Counted from the stretch's first letter, positions 8,634 through 18,657 are shown. The stretch: 64,000 bases of DNA from Desulfosoma caldarium (GCF_003751385.1 NZ_RJVA01000013.1:409900-473899); one strand, 5' to 3'. Numbers and translations: made by a program. The notes: generated from the letters alone by a model not told the origin.

Positions 8634-11204
8634 CTAAGTAAACGCCCAGCGCGTGCTGGCTCGAAGGGCGCGAACCGTGGGGGTGTCGAAGCGTTGGACC
8701 ACCTCGTTGAGAGGCCCTTCGGCCACGATACGGCCGCCATCGGGTCCGGCTCCGGGACCCATGTCTACCACATAATCGGCGGATCGCACCAATTGCAGGT
8801 CATGTTCGATGACGATGACGGTATGGCCTTTGGCCACGAGCCGATGTAAAATGGATGTCAGGCGTGCCACATCCTGGGGGTGAAGCCCTGTTGTAGGTTC
8901 GTCCAGAATGTAGAGAGTGGGTTTTGGAGCCGAACGAGCCAATTCCTTGGCCAGTTTCAGGCGTTGGCATTCGCCCCCGGATAGCGTGGGACTCGGCTGG
9001 CCCAATTGAAGATAGCCTAGCCCAACGTCTTCCATGACCTGAAGCTTTCGATGAATGGCCGGCACGTGTCGAAAAACGTCTGCCGCTTCAGTAACGCTTA
9101 AACGGAGCACATCGGCAATGGACAGACCCTTGAAGCGTACGGAAAGGGTTTCGGGTTCATAGCGGGATCCATCGCAATGGGGGCACGTGACGTAAAAGTC
9201 GGGAAGAAGAAGCATTTCCACGCGGAGGCGACCGTCACCACGACAGTGTTCACATCGTCCGCCGGGGCTGTTAAAGGAAAACCGATCTGGGTTATAGCCG
9301 CGCGCCCTGGCTTCCGGTAATGCGGCGAAGAGCGAGCGCAAGGGGTCAAAGACGCCGCAGTAGGTGGCCGGCACAGACTTAGGCAGGCGCCCTATGGAGG
9401 TTTGATCCATGAGGAGAACGCGATGGAGCCCCTCCCCTCCGACGATGGATTCGTAGGGCAGGGAGGGCACGGAGGCCTGGCCCAGCGCATGGCACAGGGC
9501 GGGGTAGAGTGTCCGAACCACTAGGGAACTCTTGCCCGATCCCGAAACGCCCGTGACGCAGGTCAAGGCTCGCAGAGGAAAGCGCGCCGTCACGTTCTGA
9601 AGATTATGGCCCTTAGCGCCCAGGATTTTGAGAAATTGTGTCCAGCGCTTCGGTGATTGCCCACGCCCAATGGGTGCCGCGGCGGGCTCGTGCAGAAATT
9701 GGGCAGTGGGCGATACCGCGCACTGGGCCAGCTGTTGCGGTGTGCCGGCAAAGACGAGCCGGCCGCCTTTTGGGCCGGCGCCGGGGCCGAGTTCCACCAC
9801 GTAGTCCGCCTCCTGCAAGACGGCCACATCGTGTTCCACTACAAGCACGGTGTTTCCCTGCCGTCGAAGGTCCCGAAGGACTTCCATGAGGCGCTGCATA
9901 TCCTGGGAATGCAGTCCCACACTGGGTTCATCAAAGATGTAAACGGCCCCTGAAAAAGGTGCCGCCAGTTGCTGAGCCAGCCGCAACCTTTGGGTTTCGC
10001 CAGAAGAAAGGGAAGCGATGGGGCGATCGAGGCTGAGATAGTCAAGGCCAAGGCTTAGCAGGGCATGCAACCGCGGAAGGATTTCCTGACGAATGCGTGT
10101 CAAGATTTCTTCCTCGTGAAGAAGGGGCATGAGAGTGTTCAGCCAATGAGTCAGTTCCGTCACCGTCATGGCATTCACGGTGGCGATGGAACAGTTGGCA
10201 ACATGGACAGAGAGAGCGCGGCTGTTAAGGCGCGTGCCGCCACATGCCGTACAGGGGGGGCCTTGAACCCAAAACGGCTCGTCTTCTTTTCCTACCTTTT
10301 TTTTCGACCTAGGTCCGGGCTCCCGTCCCGACCCTTCGCACCGTGGGCACATGCCTTTGGGGTGAAAAAAGGAAAACAAGGCCATGGACGGCGGTTCGGC
10401 CCGATACCCGCAGTGGAAACAGATGGGGAGTTGGGAAAATGTGACGCTTTCCCCCGAGTCCCACACGGCCCGCACTGTGCCTTGGCCGTAGCGCGCGGCC
10501 AGTTCCAAAGAACCGGCGAGGCGGCCTGAGGCCTGGGGCTTCACGCTTACTCGATCCACCACCAGTTCCAGAGCATACTGAGGGCGTCGAGGCAGTATGG
10601 GCAAGGGATCCAGGGAATGGACCTGGTTTTCCCAGCGAACGCGCATAAAGCCGTCTCTTTTGAGCGACGTCAGGAGTTGGCCCAGCTTGTTTTCCGGAAC
10701 GGGTTGCAGCGGGGCCAAAATCATAACGCGGGACCCTTCGGGACTTCGCAGAAGCGCCTCGGTCATTTGCCGAAGGGTCAAAGATTGAATGGGCTGTCGG
10801 CACGAAGGGCATGTGGGAATGCCCAACCGAGTAAAGAGTAGCCTCAGGAAGTCGTAGATATCGGTGAAGGTGCCCACGGTGGAGCGGGTCTGAGAAGGAA
10901 ACCGGCCCTGTTCCACGGCAATGGTCGGGCTTAGCCCTTCCATGGAATCTACCTGCGGTTTTTCTCGCCGAAAGGTGGGCAAGAGAGCCATGCTAGAAGA
11001 CGGCAAGAAGGTGTTAAGGTAGCGTCGCTGCGTTTCGGCGTGGAGCACATCGAAGACCAACGTGGATTTTCCCGACCCGCTCACACCCGTGATTGCCACA
11101 AAGGCGTTTTTTGGAATGTCCACATCAAGATTCTGTAAATTGTGATGTCGGGCTCCTCGAATGCGAATCCACGTCTGAGAAGTGTCCGCAAAGGTTTCGT
11201 TCAT
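8634..11204 (-). CDS. UvrA-like excinuclease ABC subunit A (compact paralogue)
   Basis: About 856 residues, shorter than canonical UvrA (~940). There are two ABC ATPase halves: Walker A GVSGSGKST near residue 40 and again in the second half, and signatures LSSGETQRLRLAQQL and LSGGECQRLKLAKEL. Zinc modules CFHC...CPRC, CTAC and CEHC...CPHC are present, and a UvrB-binding-like segment is recognisable. The DNA-binding insertion looks reduced. It may be a UvrA paralogue for damage recognition or tolerance rather than the housekeeping UvrA. The ATG at 11204 overlaps the pdxA stop (ATGA), so it is the last gene of the minus-strand operon. Confidence 0.85.
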   Translation of the reverse strand: MNETFADTSQTWIRIRGARHHNLQNLDVDIPKNAFVAITGVSGSGKSTLVFDVLHAETQRRYLNTFLPSSSMALLPTFRREKPQVDSMEGLSPTIAVEQGRFPSQTRSTVGTFTDIYDFLRLLFTRLGIPTCPSCRQPIQSLTLRQMTEALLRSPEGSRVMILAPLQPVPENKLGQLLTSLKRDGFMRVRWENQVHSLDPLPILPRRPQYALELVVDRVSVKPQASGRLAGSLELAARYGQGTVRAVWDSGESVTFSQLPICFHCGYRAEPPSMALFSFFHPKGMCPRCEGSGREPGPRSKKKVGKEDEPFWVQGPPCTACGGTRLNSRALSVHVANCSIATVNAMTVTELTHWLNTLMPLLHEEEILTRIRQEILPRLHALLSLGLDYLSLDRPIASLSSGETQRLRLAQQLAAPFSGAVYIFDEPSVGLHSQDMQRLMEVLRDLRRQGNTVLVVEHDVAVLQEADYVVELGPGAGPKGGRLVFAGTPQQLAQCAVSPTAQFLHEPAAAPIGRGQSPKRWTQFLKILGAKGHNLQNVTARFPLRALTCVTGVSGSGKSSLVVRTLYPALCHALGQASVPSLPYESIVGGEGLHRVLLMDQTSIGRLPKSVPATYCGVFDPLRSLFAALPEARARGYNPDRFSFNSPGGRCEHCRGDGRLRVEMLLLPDFYVTCPHCDGSRYEPETLSVRFKGLSIADVLRLSVTEAADVFRHVPAIHRKLQVMEDVGLGYLQLGQPSPTLSGGECQRLKLAKELARSAPKPTLYILDEPTTGLHPQDVARLTSILHRLVAKGHTVIVIEHDLQLVRSADYVVDMGPGAGPDGGRIVAEGPLNEVVQRFDTPTVRALRASTRWAFT

Positions 11205-12244
11205 GCCAGGATGCGCTCCGCGTTTCGATGACGAACCATGGTCACGGCGGTTTGCATGGCGAAGAGAAGACTTCCGCAATGGGCTAGACCTTTTCCGGCA
11301 ATGTCGTAGCCCGTGCCGTGATCCACGGAGGTTCGAACAATGGGAAGCCCCAAGGTGACGTTGGCCGCTTCGTAGAAGTGCACTAGTTTCAGGGGAATGA
11401 GCCCCTGGTCGTGGTATAGGGCCAGAACTGCATCGAAATGGCCCTCAAAGGCGCGAAAAAAAACCGTATCCGGCGGATGAGGGCCCGAGACGTCACACCA
11501 GGGATGCGTGTCTCGAAAACGGTTCACGGCCGGAGCGATGACGTCCAATTCTTCCCGGCCGAATCTTCCGGCTTCTCCAGCGTGTGGGTTGAGGCCCGAG
11601 ACGGCCACTTTGGGCCGAGCGAGACCGAAATCGCGGCGCAAAGACGTTGCCAAAGTCTCCAAAGTGTCCAGTAGGCTTTCGTAGGTGATCCGCTCGGGCA
11701 CGTCACGCAGAGCGCAGTGAATGGTCGCCAGGGCAACGCGCAGCTTGGGTCCGGCAAGCATCATGACCACGTGGGAAGCTCCCGTGAGGTCCTGAAGAAA
11801 TTCCGTGTGTCCCGGGAACGGAAAGCCATGGCGATGCAGCGCGTCCTTGTGAATGGGCCCGGTGACTACGGCATCGGCGAGTTTGTTCACGGTCATGCCA
11901 ACGGCTGTGCGAATAAATTGAACGGTTTCCCGGCACGCGGCCGCCGAAGGGCGGCCGTAGGCGATGTCCTCAAGGGACAAAGGGGTGCGGCACAGGACGC
12001 AGACCCCTTCAGGTGATTGTGTGGGAAGTTCATGGAGCTCGTGGACGATCTTTAAGGGAAGCGCAATCCCCAAAAGATCCATGGCTCTGCGCAGCGCCGT
12101 CACATCCCCGATGATCACAGGCCGACATGCCGTTTGAACCCATGGGTGCTGCAGGGCCTTGACAATCACTTCCGGACCTACCCCAGCGGGATCACCCATG
12201 GTCACGGCCAGCCTCACCCGTTGAAATGTCGCTTTGGACTCCAT
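11201..12244 (-). CDS. pdxA: 4-hydroxythreonine-4-phosphate dehydrogenase
   Basis: A 347-residue NAD-dependent dehydrogenase of the DXP-dependent pyridoxal phosphate pathway. Family motifs seen: MGDPAGVGPEV at the N-terminus, TGPIHK, GHTEFLQDLTG with metal/substrate histidine, GLNPHAGE, ALYHDQGLIPLK and RTSVDHGTGYDIAG. It starts 9 bp after nadA and overlaps the uvrA-like gene by 4 bp, placing cofactor synthesis (NAD, PLP) in one transcript. Confidence 0.95.
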   Translation of the reverse strand: MESKATFQRVRLAVTMGDPAGVGPEVIVKALQHPWVQTACRPVIIGDVTALRRAMDLLGIALPLKIVHELHELPTQSPEGVCVLCRTPLSLEDIAYGRPSAAACRETVQFIRTAVGMTVNKLADAVVTGPIHKDALHRHGFPFPGHTEFLQDLTGASHVVMMLAGPKLRVALATIHCALRDVPERITYESLLDTLETLATSLRRDFGLARPKVAVSGLNPHAGEAGRFGREELDVIAPAVNRFRDTHPWCDVSGPHPPDTVFFRAFEGHFDAVLALYHDQGLIPLKLVHFYEAANVTLGLPIVRTSVDHGTGYDIAGKGLAHCGSLLFAMQTAVTMVRHRNAERILA

Positions 12245-12253
12245 GAGCCGGCC

Positions 12254-13165
12254 TCAGATCTCAAGCATGCGTTCCACAGCCTGCAGCGCCTTCAGACGAA
12301 TTTCTTCCGCCACGCGGACCTGGGGCGTGAGGGTTTTGAGGCTGCGAAGCACGTCTTTCAAAGAGGTTTTTTTCATATCCGGGCAGACCATGCGGGCCGA
12401 GACGGGGTAAAAGCTTTTGTGAGGATTATCCCGGCGCATGGGATGCAAAATCCCGGTTTCGGTGCCGATGAGAAAGGCGTTGTGAGCGTCGTTGCGCACG
12501 TAGCGCAGCATGCCCGAGGTGCTGGTGACCACATCCGCCAGATCCAGCACTTCCGGCCGGCACTCCGGATGGGCCAGAAAGAGCGCGTCGGGATGCGCGG
12601 CTTTGGCCTTCAGAACCATGGAGGCCGAAAGCCCATGATGCACCGGGCAGTAGCCCTTCCAGTAATGCAGAGTCTTTTGGGTATGGCGAGCGGCATACTT
12701 GGCCAGATTTTGATCCGGAATCAGGTACAAAGTGTCAGCGTCGGAAAAGGACGCCACGACGCGGTTCACATTGGCCGAAGTGCAGCACACCGTGCTTTCC
12801 GCTTTAACCTCCGCCGAGGAATTCACGTAGGTGACTATGGGAACGCTCGGAAATTCCTGCCGAAGGCGCCGTACATCCTGAGCCGTGATCATGTCCGCCA
12901 TGGGGCATCCGGCTGCGGGATTTGGCAGAAGCACAATCTTATCGGGGTTGAGAATGGCCGCCGTTTCGGCCATGAAGTGCACACCGCAAAACACGATGAC
13001 GTCAGCGTCGGTTTCCTGAGCCTTGCGGCTCAGTTCCAGGGAATCCCCCGTGAGGTCCGCAAGGTCCTGAATGGGGCCAGGTTGATAGTTGTGCGCCAAG
13101 ATGATCGCGTTTCTTTCTTTTCTCAGAGCTTGAATTTCTTGGATCAAAGAGTTTTCCGGATCCAT
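12254..13165 (-). CDS. nadA: Quinolinate synthase
   Basis: A 303-residue [4Fe-4S] enzyme condensing iminoaspartate and dihydroxyacetone phosphate to quinolinate for NAD synthesis. The three cluster cysteines expected for short NadA proteins are C87 (AAGCPMA), C173 (KGYCPVHH) and C261 (MVCPDMKKT); their spacing matches the archaeal/Thermotoga type. AHNYQ near the N-terminus and YVNSSAEVKA are also conserved. It lies within the lolA-nadA-pdxA run; nadB and nadC are not in the window. Confidence 0.95.
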   Translation of the reverse strand: MDPENSLIQEIQALRKERNAIILAHNYQPGPIQDLADLTGDSLELSRKAQETDADVIVFCGVHFMAETAAILNPDKIVLLPNPAAGCPMADMITAQDVRRLRQEFPSVPIVTYVNSSAEVKAESTVCCTSANVNRVVASFSDADTLYLIPDQNLAKYAARHTQKTLHYWKGYCPVHHGLSASMVLKAKAAHPDALFLAHPECRPEVLDLADVVTSTSGMLRYVRNDAHNAFLIGTETGILHPMRRDNPHKSFYPVSARMVCPDMKKTSLKDVLRSLKTLTPQVRVAEEIRLKALQAVERMLEI

Positions 13166-13181
13166 GCTTGTCTCCGTTTCT

Positions 13182-13952
13182 TTAGTCGCGCAGGCGGCGC
13201 TTGAGGGCGCCGATTTCTTCGGGATTCAATTTTCGTCCGGAAGGATCGAGAACGAGGACGTCGTCGTTCGGATTGAAGGCAAAGAGTTCTTTAGGCAGGT
13301 TGTGCACAATCTTGTGGTTGTGAAAGTGAATGCGGTTGATGTTGCCCAGGGCATCGAGGGCTTCGATTTCTGTGATAGTATATTGGGTGGTGTCCACCCA
13401 AACGCGCAAAGCGCGCACGTTGGGATCTTCACGTTTGGGCGTGAGACGCAGGACGGCGGTTTCTTCTGTACCGGCGGCTGCATCCATGGTGGCTTGAAAA
13501 TTTTCTTTCAGCTGCACCACGCCCTCAAAGAACGTGCGCATAATGGGAGACTGCAGCAATTCCTTCATTTCAAAGAGCGAAATCTGGCGGTCTTCAGGAA
13601 CATATAGCCAGGCCGTGTCTTTAAAGGCGACGAAAACCTGCCTTTCCGGACTGTTGTATTCCCAGCGCATGCGCTGAGGCTTTTGGTAGTAGAATACGCC
13701 TCGCGCTTCCGTGGTGGCTCCGGATGTGGCCACCGAGGTGGTCCATTGGGAAAAATCGGCAGTGTAGGCGGCAATGGCCCGGTACGTGTTTTCCATCTTG
13801 GTGAGAATCTCGGGCACTCCCGCCTCCGTGGCTTGACCGGAGGCGAAGACCTCATGCGATATTCCTTGGCCCAGGACGAAGACAACCATCCAAAGTAGTC
13901 CCAAGACCATACCGGGCGATCTGACTCTCACGGCGCCACCTCTCTTTTTCAT
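13182..13952 (-). CDS. lolA: Outer-membrane lipoprotein carrier protein LolA
   Basis: A 256-residue periplasmic chaperone carrying lipoproteins from LolCDE to the outer membrane. It has an N-terminal signal segment (about residues 13-38, ending FASG) and then the LolA beta-barrel half: YTADFSQW, GVFYYQKPQRMRWEY, and DTTQYTITEIEALDALGN near the C-terminus. Its start overlaps the ftsK stop by 4 bp (ATGA), so translation is coupled. It supports a diderm cell envelope. Confidence 0.9.
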   Translation of the reverse strand: MKKRGGAVRVRSPGMVLGLLWMVVFVLGQGISHEVFASGQATEAGVPEILTKMENTYRAIAAYTADFSQWTTSVATSGATTEARGVFYYQKPQRMRWEYNSPERQVFVAFKDTAWLYVPEDRQISLFEMKELLQSPIMRTFFEGVVQLKENFQATMDAAAGTEETAVLRLTPKREDPNVRALRVWVDTTQYTITEIEALDALGNINRIHFHNHKIVHNLPKELFAFNPNDDVLVLDPSGRKLNPEEIGALKRRLRD

Positions 13953-16201
13953 GTGTCCAGCGAGTCCTTGGAAACAAGAACCTCTCGGGGCCTGCTTCCA
14001 TCGGATGGGCTCACGATGCCCTGCTGTTCCATGATTTCAATCATGCGGGCAGCTCGGTTGTATCCAATGCGCAGGCGCCTTTGAATCATGGAAATGGAGG
14101 CCTGCCGGGTTTCCACCACAAGGCGAACCGCTTCTTCGTATTTTTCGTCCAAGGTTTCCTCGGTCGTTTCCGTAACGTTTTCCTTGTCCGCAAAAGAAAC
14201 CCTTCCGGCGATGGGATCCGTTTCCGGCTGCCTTTCTCGCCAAAAGTCGGTGATCCTCTGGACTTCGTCATCCGAGACGAATGCCCCTTGAATGCGCTGT
14301 AATTTTCCCGTGCCAGGTGGCAGAAAGAGCATATCACCGGCACCCAGAAGGGTTTCCGCACCGTTGGTGTCCAGAACGGTTCTGGAATCCACTTTGGAGG
14401 ACACCTGAAAGGAGATGCGCGTTGGAATGTTGGCTTTGATGATGCCGGTGAGCACATCCACAGAAGGTCTTTGCGTGGCCAAGATCAAGTGAATGCCGGC
14501 GGCCCGGGCCATCTGGGCCAGTCGCGTGATGGACTCTTCGACTTCACGTGAGGCGACCATCATGAGGTCGGCCAGCTCGTCGATAATGAGCACGATGTAG
14601 GGAAGCGGGTGATGTTCCAGAACGGTGCCGTTGGCCGTTTCTCTCGGGGGCGTGGAGGCGCTCTTGAGCGCGCGGTCCTTTGCCAGCACACGATTATAGG
14701 ATTCGATGTTGCGGACATTCTTGTCGGCCAGGAGCTTGTAGCGCATTTCCATTTCGTGAACGGCCCATCGCAGGGCTCGAGTGGCCATCTTGGGTTCCGT
14801 GACCACGGGATGCAGCAGATGCGGAATGCCTTCGTAAGTGCTCAGTTCAATGCGTTTGGGATCGATCAACAGGAACCGAAGGGCATCCGGCGTGTTACGG
14901 TAGAGCAAGCTGAGCAGGATGGCGTTGATGCACACGGACTTGCCAGTCCCCGTCGCTCCTGCGATCAACAGGTGAGGCATTCGAGTCAGCTGCGTGATGA
15001 CGGGGTTTCCGGTGATGTCCTTACCCAGGGCAATGGTCAAGGGGGACGTGGAGGCGGCAAAGGCCTTGGATTCGATAATGGAGCGCAAGGAGACCATGGC
15101 TCGCTTTTCATTGGGGATTTCAATGCCAATGGCAGCTTTGCCGGGAATGGGAGCGACGACGCGCACGCTGCTTGCCTTGAGAGCCATGGACAAGTCGTCG
15201 GCCAGGCCGACGATGCGACTGATTTTGATCCCCGGAGCCGGGCTATATTCATACATGGTGATAACGGGTCCCGGATTGATGCCCACGACCTTCCCCTGCA
15301 CGCCGAAATCCTTCAATTTTTCTTCCAACGTGAGGGCCTTGTGCTGAAGAATCTGAGGATCCGGGGAGGCCTCTTCCTCGGCGTAAAAATCCAAGAGATC
15401 CACAGGAGGCAAGGCCGCGGCTTTTGCGGAGCGCGGCGCGGGAAGAGACGCCTTGTTCGGGGCGGATATCGTAGCCCCTTGATCGGCAGGGCGAAGTGGT
15501 GTCACGGCTTCCGCTGTGTCTTTGCTCTTGCGATCCGCGCCGAAGGTGCTCTTAGGCCGGCGTGCGCTGCGCTCTCTCACGAGCTTTGGTGAAGGGGCTT
15601 GAAGTTCTCGAACAGGCCGGGCGGCGGAGCGCGTCGACCACGTTTTTTTGAAAGCCGAGATAAACCGGCGTGGAATGGACAAAAGCATTTTCCCGAAGGA
15701 TCCTAAAGTAAAAGGCGTAGCCAGGATCAGTCCTATGAGCAGGAGCCCTCCCAGAAGCACGTGGGCTCCAAGGGTGTTCAAGCGGGAGGCCAAAAAGGAA
15801 GCGGACAGGCTGCCCAATTGCCCTCCAGCCAGAACTTCCTGGCCGAAAATGGACACCGTGGGGCCGGAAAAAGCGGCCAACGTGATGGTCGCCCATAACA
15901 TCAGGACCAAACCCACCACGTGCATGCGCCCGTAGGGAAAAACCGAAAGCCCGCGGAGCAAGCGCCAACTCCACCATACCCCGATCAAAGGGACCGCATA
16001 GGCCCCGATACCGATCAGAAAAAACAGAAGCCAAGAGATGTGGGCACCCAGAACACCCACGTGATTCAGCGTGGCGCGCCCCGAGGAAGAGGACGCAAAA
16101 AAGGTGGGGTCGGTGTGGTGATAGGAAACAAGGCTTGCGGCGATGAGAATGCTCACCGTGAGCACGGCCAGTGCCCATGCTTCGTGCTTCTTGCGCTCCA
16201 C
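13949..16201 (-). CDS. ftsK: DNA translocase FtsK/SpoIIIE family
   Basis: A 750-residue septal DNA pump for chromosome segregation. Four N-terminal membrane helices occupy about residues 10-170. A short basic/proline-rich linker follows, much shorter than in E. coli FtsK, then alpha/beta RecA-like motor domains (GATGTGKSV Walker A, IVLIIDELADLMM Walker B). A C-terminal gamma winged helix (RRLRIGYNRAARMIEIMEQQGIV) is predicted to read KOPS/SRS-type sequences. It starts 12 bp after rnj in the minus-strand operon. Confidence 0.95.
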   Translation of the reverse strand: MERKKHEAWALAVLTVSILIAASLVSYHHTDPTFFASSSSGRATLNHVGVLGAHISWLLFFLIGIGAYAVPLIGVWWSWRLLRGLSVFPYGRMHVVGLVLMLWATITLAAFSGPTVSIFGQEVLAGGQLGSLSASFLASRLNTLGAHVLLGGLLLIGLILATPFTLGSFGKMLLSIPRRFISAFKKTWSTRSAARPVRELQAPSPKLVRERSARRPKSTFGADRKSKDTAEAVTPLRPADQGATISAPNKASLPAPRSAKAAALPPVDLLDFYAEEEASPDPQILQHKALTLEEKLKDFGVQGKVVGINPGPVITMYEYSPAPGIKISRIVGLADDLSMALKASSVRVVAPIPGKAAIGIEIPNEKRAMVSLRSIIESKAFAASTSPLTIALGKDITGNPVITQLTRMPHLLIAGATGTGKSVCINAILLSLLYRNTPDALRFLLIDPKRIELSTYEGIPHLLHPVVTEPKMATRALRWAVHEMEMRYKLLADKNVRNIESYNRVLAKDRALKSASTPPRETANGTVLEHHPLPYIVLIIDELADLMMVASREVEESITRLAQMARAAGIHLILATQRPSVDVLTGIIKANIPTRISFQVSSKVDSRTVLDTNGAETLLGAGDMLFLPPGTGKLQRIQGAFVSDDEVQRITDFWRERQPETDPIAGRVSFADKENVTETTEETLDEKYEEAVRLVVETRQASISMIQRRLRIGYNRAARMIEIMEQQGIVSPSDGSRPREVLVSKDSLDT

Positions 16202-16213
16202 GCAACGCCCCCT

Positions 16214-17893
16214 TTAAACCTCCGCCACCATGGGGTGGATGAACGGTCGCCGATCAAGAACCTTTTGAAAGAACTTTTTCAATTCTCGGCGTATCTCCAG
16301 TTGAAAATCACCGCAGTCCATCATTTCTCCCTCGGCCTGATACCGTTCGAGTACGTCCAAAATGAGGCAACGGGCACTGTCGAGAATATCCGGCTTGGTT
16401 TCTTCCAAAATAAAGCCTCGAGTCACCAATTCCGGGCCGCTGAGAATCTCGCGCGTCTCTTTGCTGACCACCAGGGAGACCAAAACCATGCCGTCTTCTG
16501 AAAGATGCCTTCGATCGCGAAGGACCAGGTCGCACACGTCGCCGACGCCTTTGCCATCCACAAAAACCCGCCCCGTCTCGATGCGCCTTTGGACCGAAGC
16601 CACACCATTCTGTAAAGAAATGACGTCCCCATTCTCCACCACCAAGCAACGATGCTCTGAAAGCCCGAGACTTTGAGCCAACTGCTTGTGCTGCACCAGA
16701 TGTCGGTATTCTCCGTGAATGGGGATGAAATAGGCGGGGCGCACCAGATTGATCATGGTCTTGAGTTCTTCACGGTACGCATGCCCCGAGACGTGAATCT
16801 CCTTGACCTGGTCGTGAATGACGTGCGCTCCACGACGGTACAGATGGTTGATGATGTTATGAATGGCCCGCTCGTTGCCGGGAATGAACTTTGAAGAAAA
16901 GACCACAGTGTCCCCGGGCTTGATGGACAACTTCTTGTGAACGTTGAAAGCCATGCGCGTTAGGGCGCTCATGGGTTCCCCCTGACTTCCGGTGGTGAGC
17001 ATGAGCACCCTATTGTCGGGCAGTTGCTGGAGTTCCACCAGATTCGTTTCGATATCCGGGTCAAAATGCAGGTATCCCAGCTGCGATGCAATGCGCACAT
17101 TGGCCACCATGGACTTGCCGCTGAAAAAAACCTTACGGCCGAATTCCGCGGCAAGATCCAACACCTGCTGGATGCGATGAATGTTGCTGGCAAAGACGGC
17201 AACGAGAATGCGGCCCGAACATTCTCGAAAAATCTCCCGAAAGGTGTGCCCGATGTCCCTTTCGGACAACGTATAACCTTCCTTTTCCACGTTGGTGGAA
17301 TCGGAGAGCAAAGCCAGAACCCCTTGTTCTCCGTAGGCGGCGAATCGCGCTGCATCGAACATCTTGCCGTCCAAAGGCGTATGGTCGATCTTGAAGTCTC
17401 CGGAATGAACAACAATTCCCTCGGGACTTTCCACGGCTAGACCCACGCCGTCGGGAATGCTGTGACAAACTTGAATGAACTCGATGTGCAAGGGCTCCAC
17501 ACACAACCGGTCGCGCGCCTCAACGCAGTGCAACACCGTGCGCTCAAGGAGCTTGTGTTCGCGGAGTTTTTCTTCAACCAGCGCCAGAGTTAGCCTGGTG
17601 CCGTAGATGGGTACTGGAAATTCGCGAATGAAGAAAGGTATAGCTCCGATGTGATCTTCATGGCCGTGTGTGACCACCAGAGCGCGGACCTTTTCCTTGT
17701 TTCTTCGAAGGTACGAAAAGTCGGGAATGACAATGTCAATACCCAGCATTTCCTCTTCAGGAAACATCAAGCCCGCATCGACCACGACGATGGCCTCGCC
17801 GTATTCGATCACCAGCATGTTAAGGCCGATTTCGCCGCAACCTCCAAGAGGGATCAGGCGAAGAGGTGTTTTCTCTGAGGAGTTCATGTTCAT
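16214..17893 (-). CDS. rnj: Ribonuclease J
   Basis: A 559-residue metallo-beta-lactamase/beta-CASP nuclease with 5'-3' exo- and endoribonuclease activity. The zinc site is H76-x-H78-x-D80-H81 (THGHEDH). HSGDFKIDHTP, LLSDSTN, TTGSQGEPMSAL and the beta-CASP motif IPIHGEYRHL are all present. The start ATG overlaps the plsC stop (ATGA). Because rng is also present, this genome carries both RNase E/G- and RNase J-type mRNA decay enzymes. Confidence 0.93.
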   Translation of the reverse strand: MNMNSSEKTPLRLIPLGGCGEIGLNMLVIEYGEAIVVVDAGLMFPEEEMLGIDIVIPDFSYLRRNKEKVRALVVTHGHEDHIGAIPFFIREFPVPIYGTRLTLALVEEKLREHKLLERTVLHCVEARDRLCVEPLHIEFIQVCHSIPDGVGLAVESPEGIVVHSGDFKIDHTPLDGKMFDAARFAAYGEQGVLALLSDSTNVEKEGYTLSERDIGHTFREIFRECSGRILVAVFASNIHRIQQVLDLAAEFGRKVFFSGKSMVANVRIASQLGYLHFDPDIETNLVELQQLPDNRVLMLTTGSQGEPMSALTRMAFNVHKKLSIKPGDTVVFSSKFIPGNERAIHNIINHLYRRGAHVIHDQVKEIHVSGHAYREELKTMINLVRPAYFIPIHGEYRHLVQHKQLAQSLGLSEHRCLVVENGDVISLQNGVASVQRRIETGRVFVDGKGVGDVCDLVLRDRRHLSEDGMVLVSLVVSKETREILSGPELVTRGFILEETKPDILDSARCLILDVLERYQAEGEMMDCGDFQLEIRRELKKFFQKVLDRRPFIHPMVAEV

Positions 17894-18657
17894 AGAGCTG
17901 CGGAGCGAGCCTGCGCGGCGGAGGCCTCTGCGTTCAGGCTCCCTCCTTCCCTTTGCGTAAGGTGACGCCGTATGGCTTCGCGAACCATGTCAATGAGCCC
18001 ATCCCGGTCTTCCACGGTCATGGCGGCCGTCTCGATGGGTTCGCCGATGGTCATGCGGAGGCGCCCGGGCCGCACCAAGCGGGCTCCCTTGGGAAGAATC
18101 CTATAGGAACCGCTCAAGGCGATAGGCACAATGGGTTGGCCTGACTGAATGGCCAAAATAATGCCCCCTTTCTTAAAGGGCTGCAGCACGCCGTCACGGC
18201 TTCGTGTGCCTTCTGGAAAGATGACAATGGCGGTGCCTTCCCGAACGCGCCGAGATGCTTCCTCTAAACTCTGAAAAGCCTTTTTACGGTCGGATCGGTC
18301 GATGGGCACGTAGCCGATGAGGCGCATGGCGTATCCCAAAATGGGAATGCGAAACAGCTCCTCTTTGGCCAGCCATCGAAACTGGACGGGAAGCTTGCCC
18401 AAAATGGCAAAAATGTCGAACCAGCTCTGGTGGTTGGCCGCATAGACCACGGGCCTTTTGGGATCCAGCCGTTCGAGACCATGGACGTCCACGGAAACAC
18501 CTGCCGCCCACAGATTGAGGTTTGCCCAAAGGCGGCCGAGAAGGTGGGCCCAGTCACTGCGACGCGTGACCAAAACAATGGCAATGGCCGTCAGGCCCAG
18601 AAGGATCGTAGAGACCAGCAGCATGGCATAAAACGTGGCAGTTCTCACCCACCTCAT
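17890..18657 (-). CDS. plsC: 1-acyl-sn-glycerol-3-phosphate acyltransferase
   Basis: A 255-residue membrane acyltransferase making phosphatidic acid from lysophosphatidic acid. The N-terminal hydrophobic segment covers residues 5-30. The acyltransferase blocks are NHQSWFD (H-X4-D catalytic dyad), YVPIDRSDRK, VIFPEGTRSRDG and IVPIALSGSYRILPKG. A GAGGGA lies 6 nt before the ATG. It is the first gene of the minus-strand run down to 8634. Confidence 0.93.
   Translation of the reverse strand: MRWVRTATFYAMLLVSTILLGLTAIAIVLVTRRSDWAHLLGRLWANLNLWAAGVSVDVHGLERLDPKRPVVYAANHQSWFDIFAILGKLPVQFRWLAKEELFRIPILGYAMRLIGYVPIDRSDRKKAFQSLEEASRRVREGTAIVIFPEGTRSRDGVLQPFKKGGIILAIQSGQPIVPIALSGSYRILPKGARLVRPGRLRMTIGEPIETAAMTVEDRDGLIDMVREAIRRHLTQREGGSLNAEASAAQARSAAL

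Noticed and set aside
14609..15592. Forward open frame over ftsK
   Set aside because: Low-complexity Gly/His-rich translation typical of an antisense shadow.
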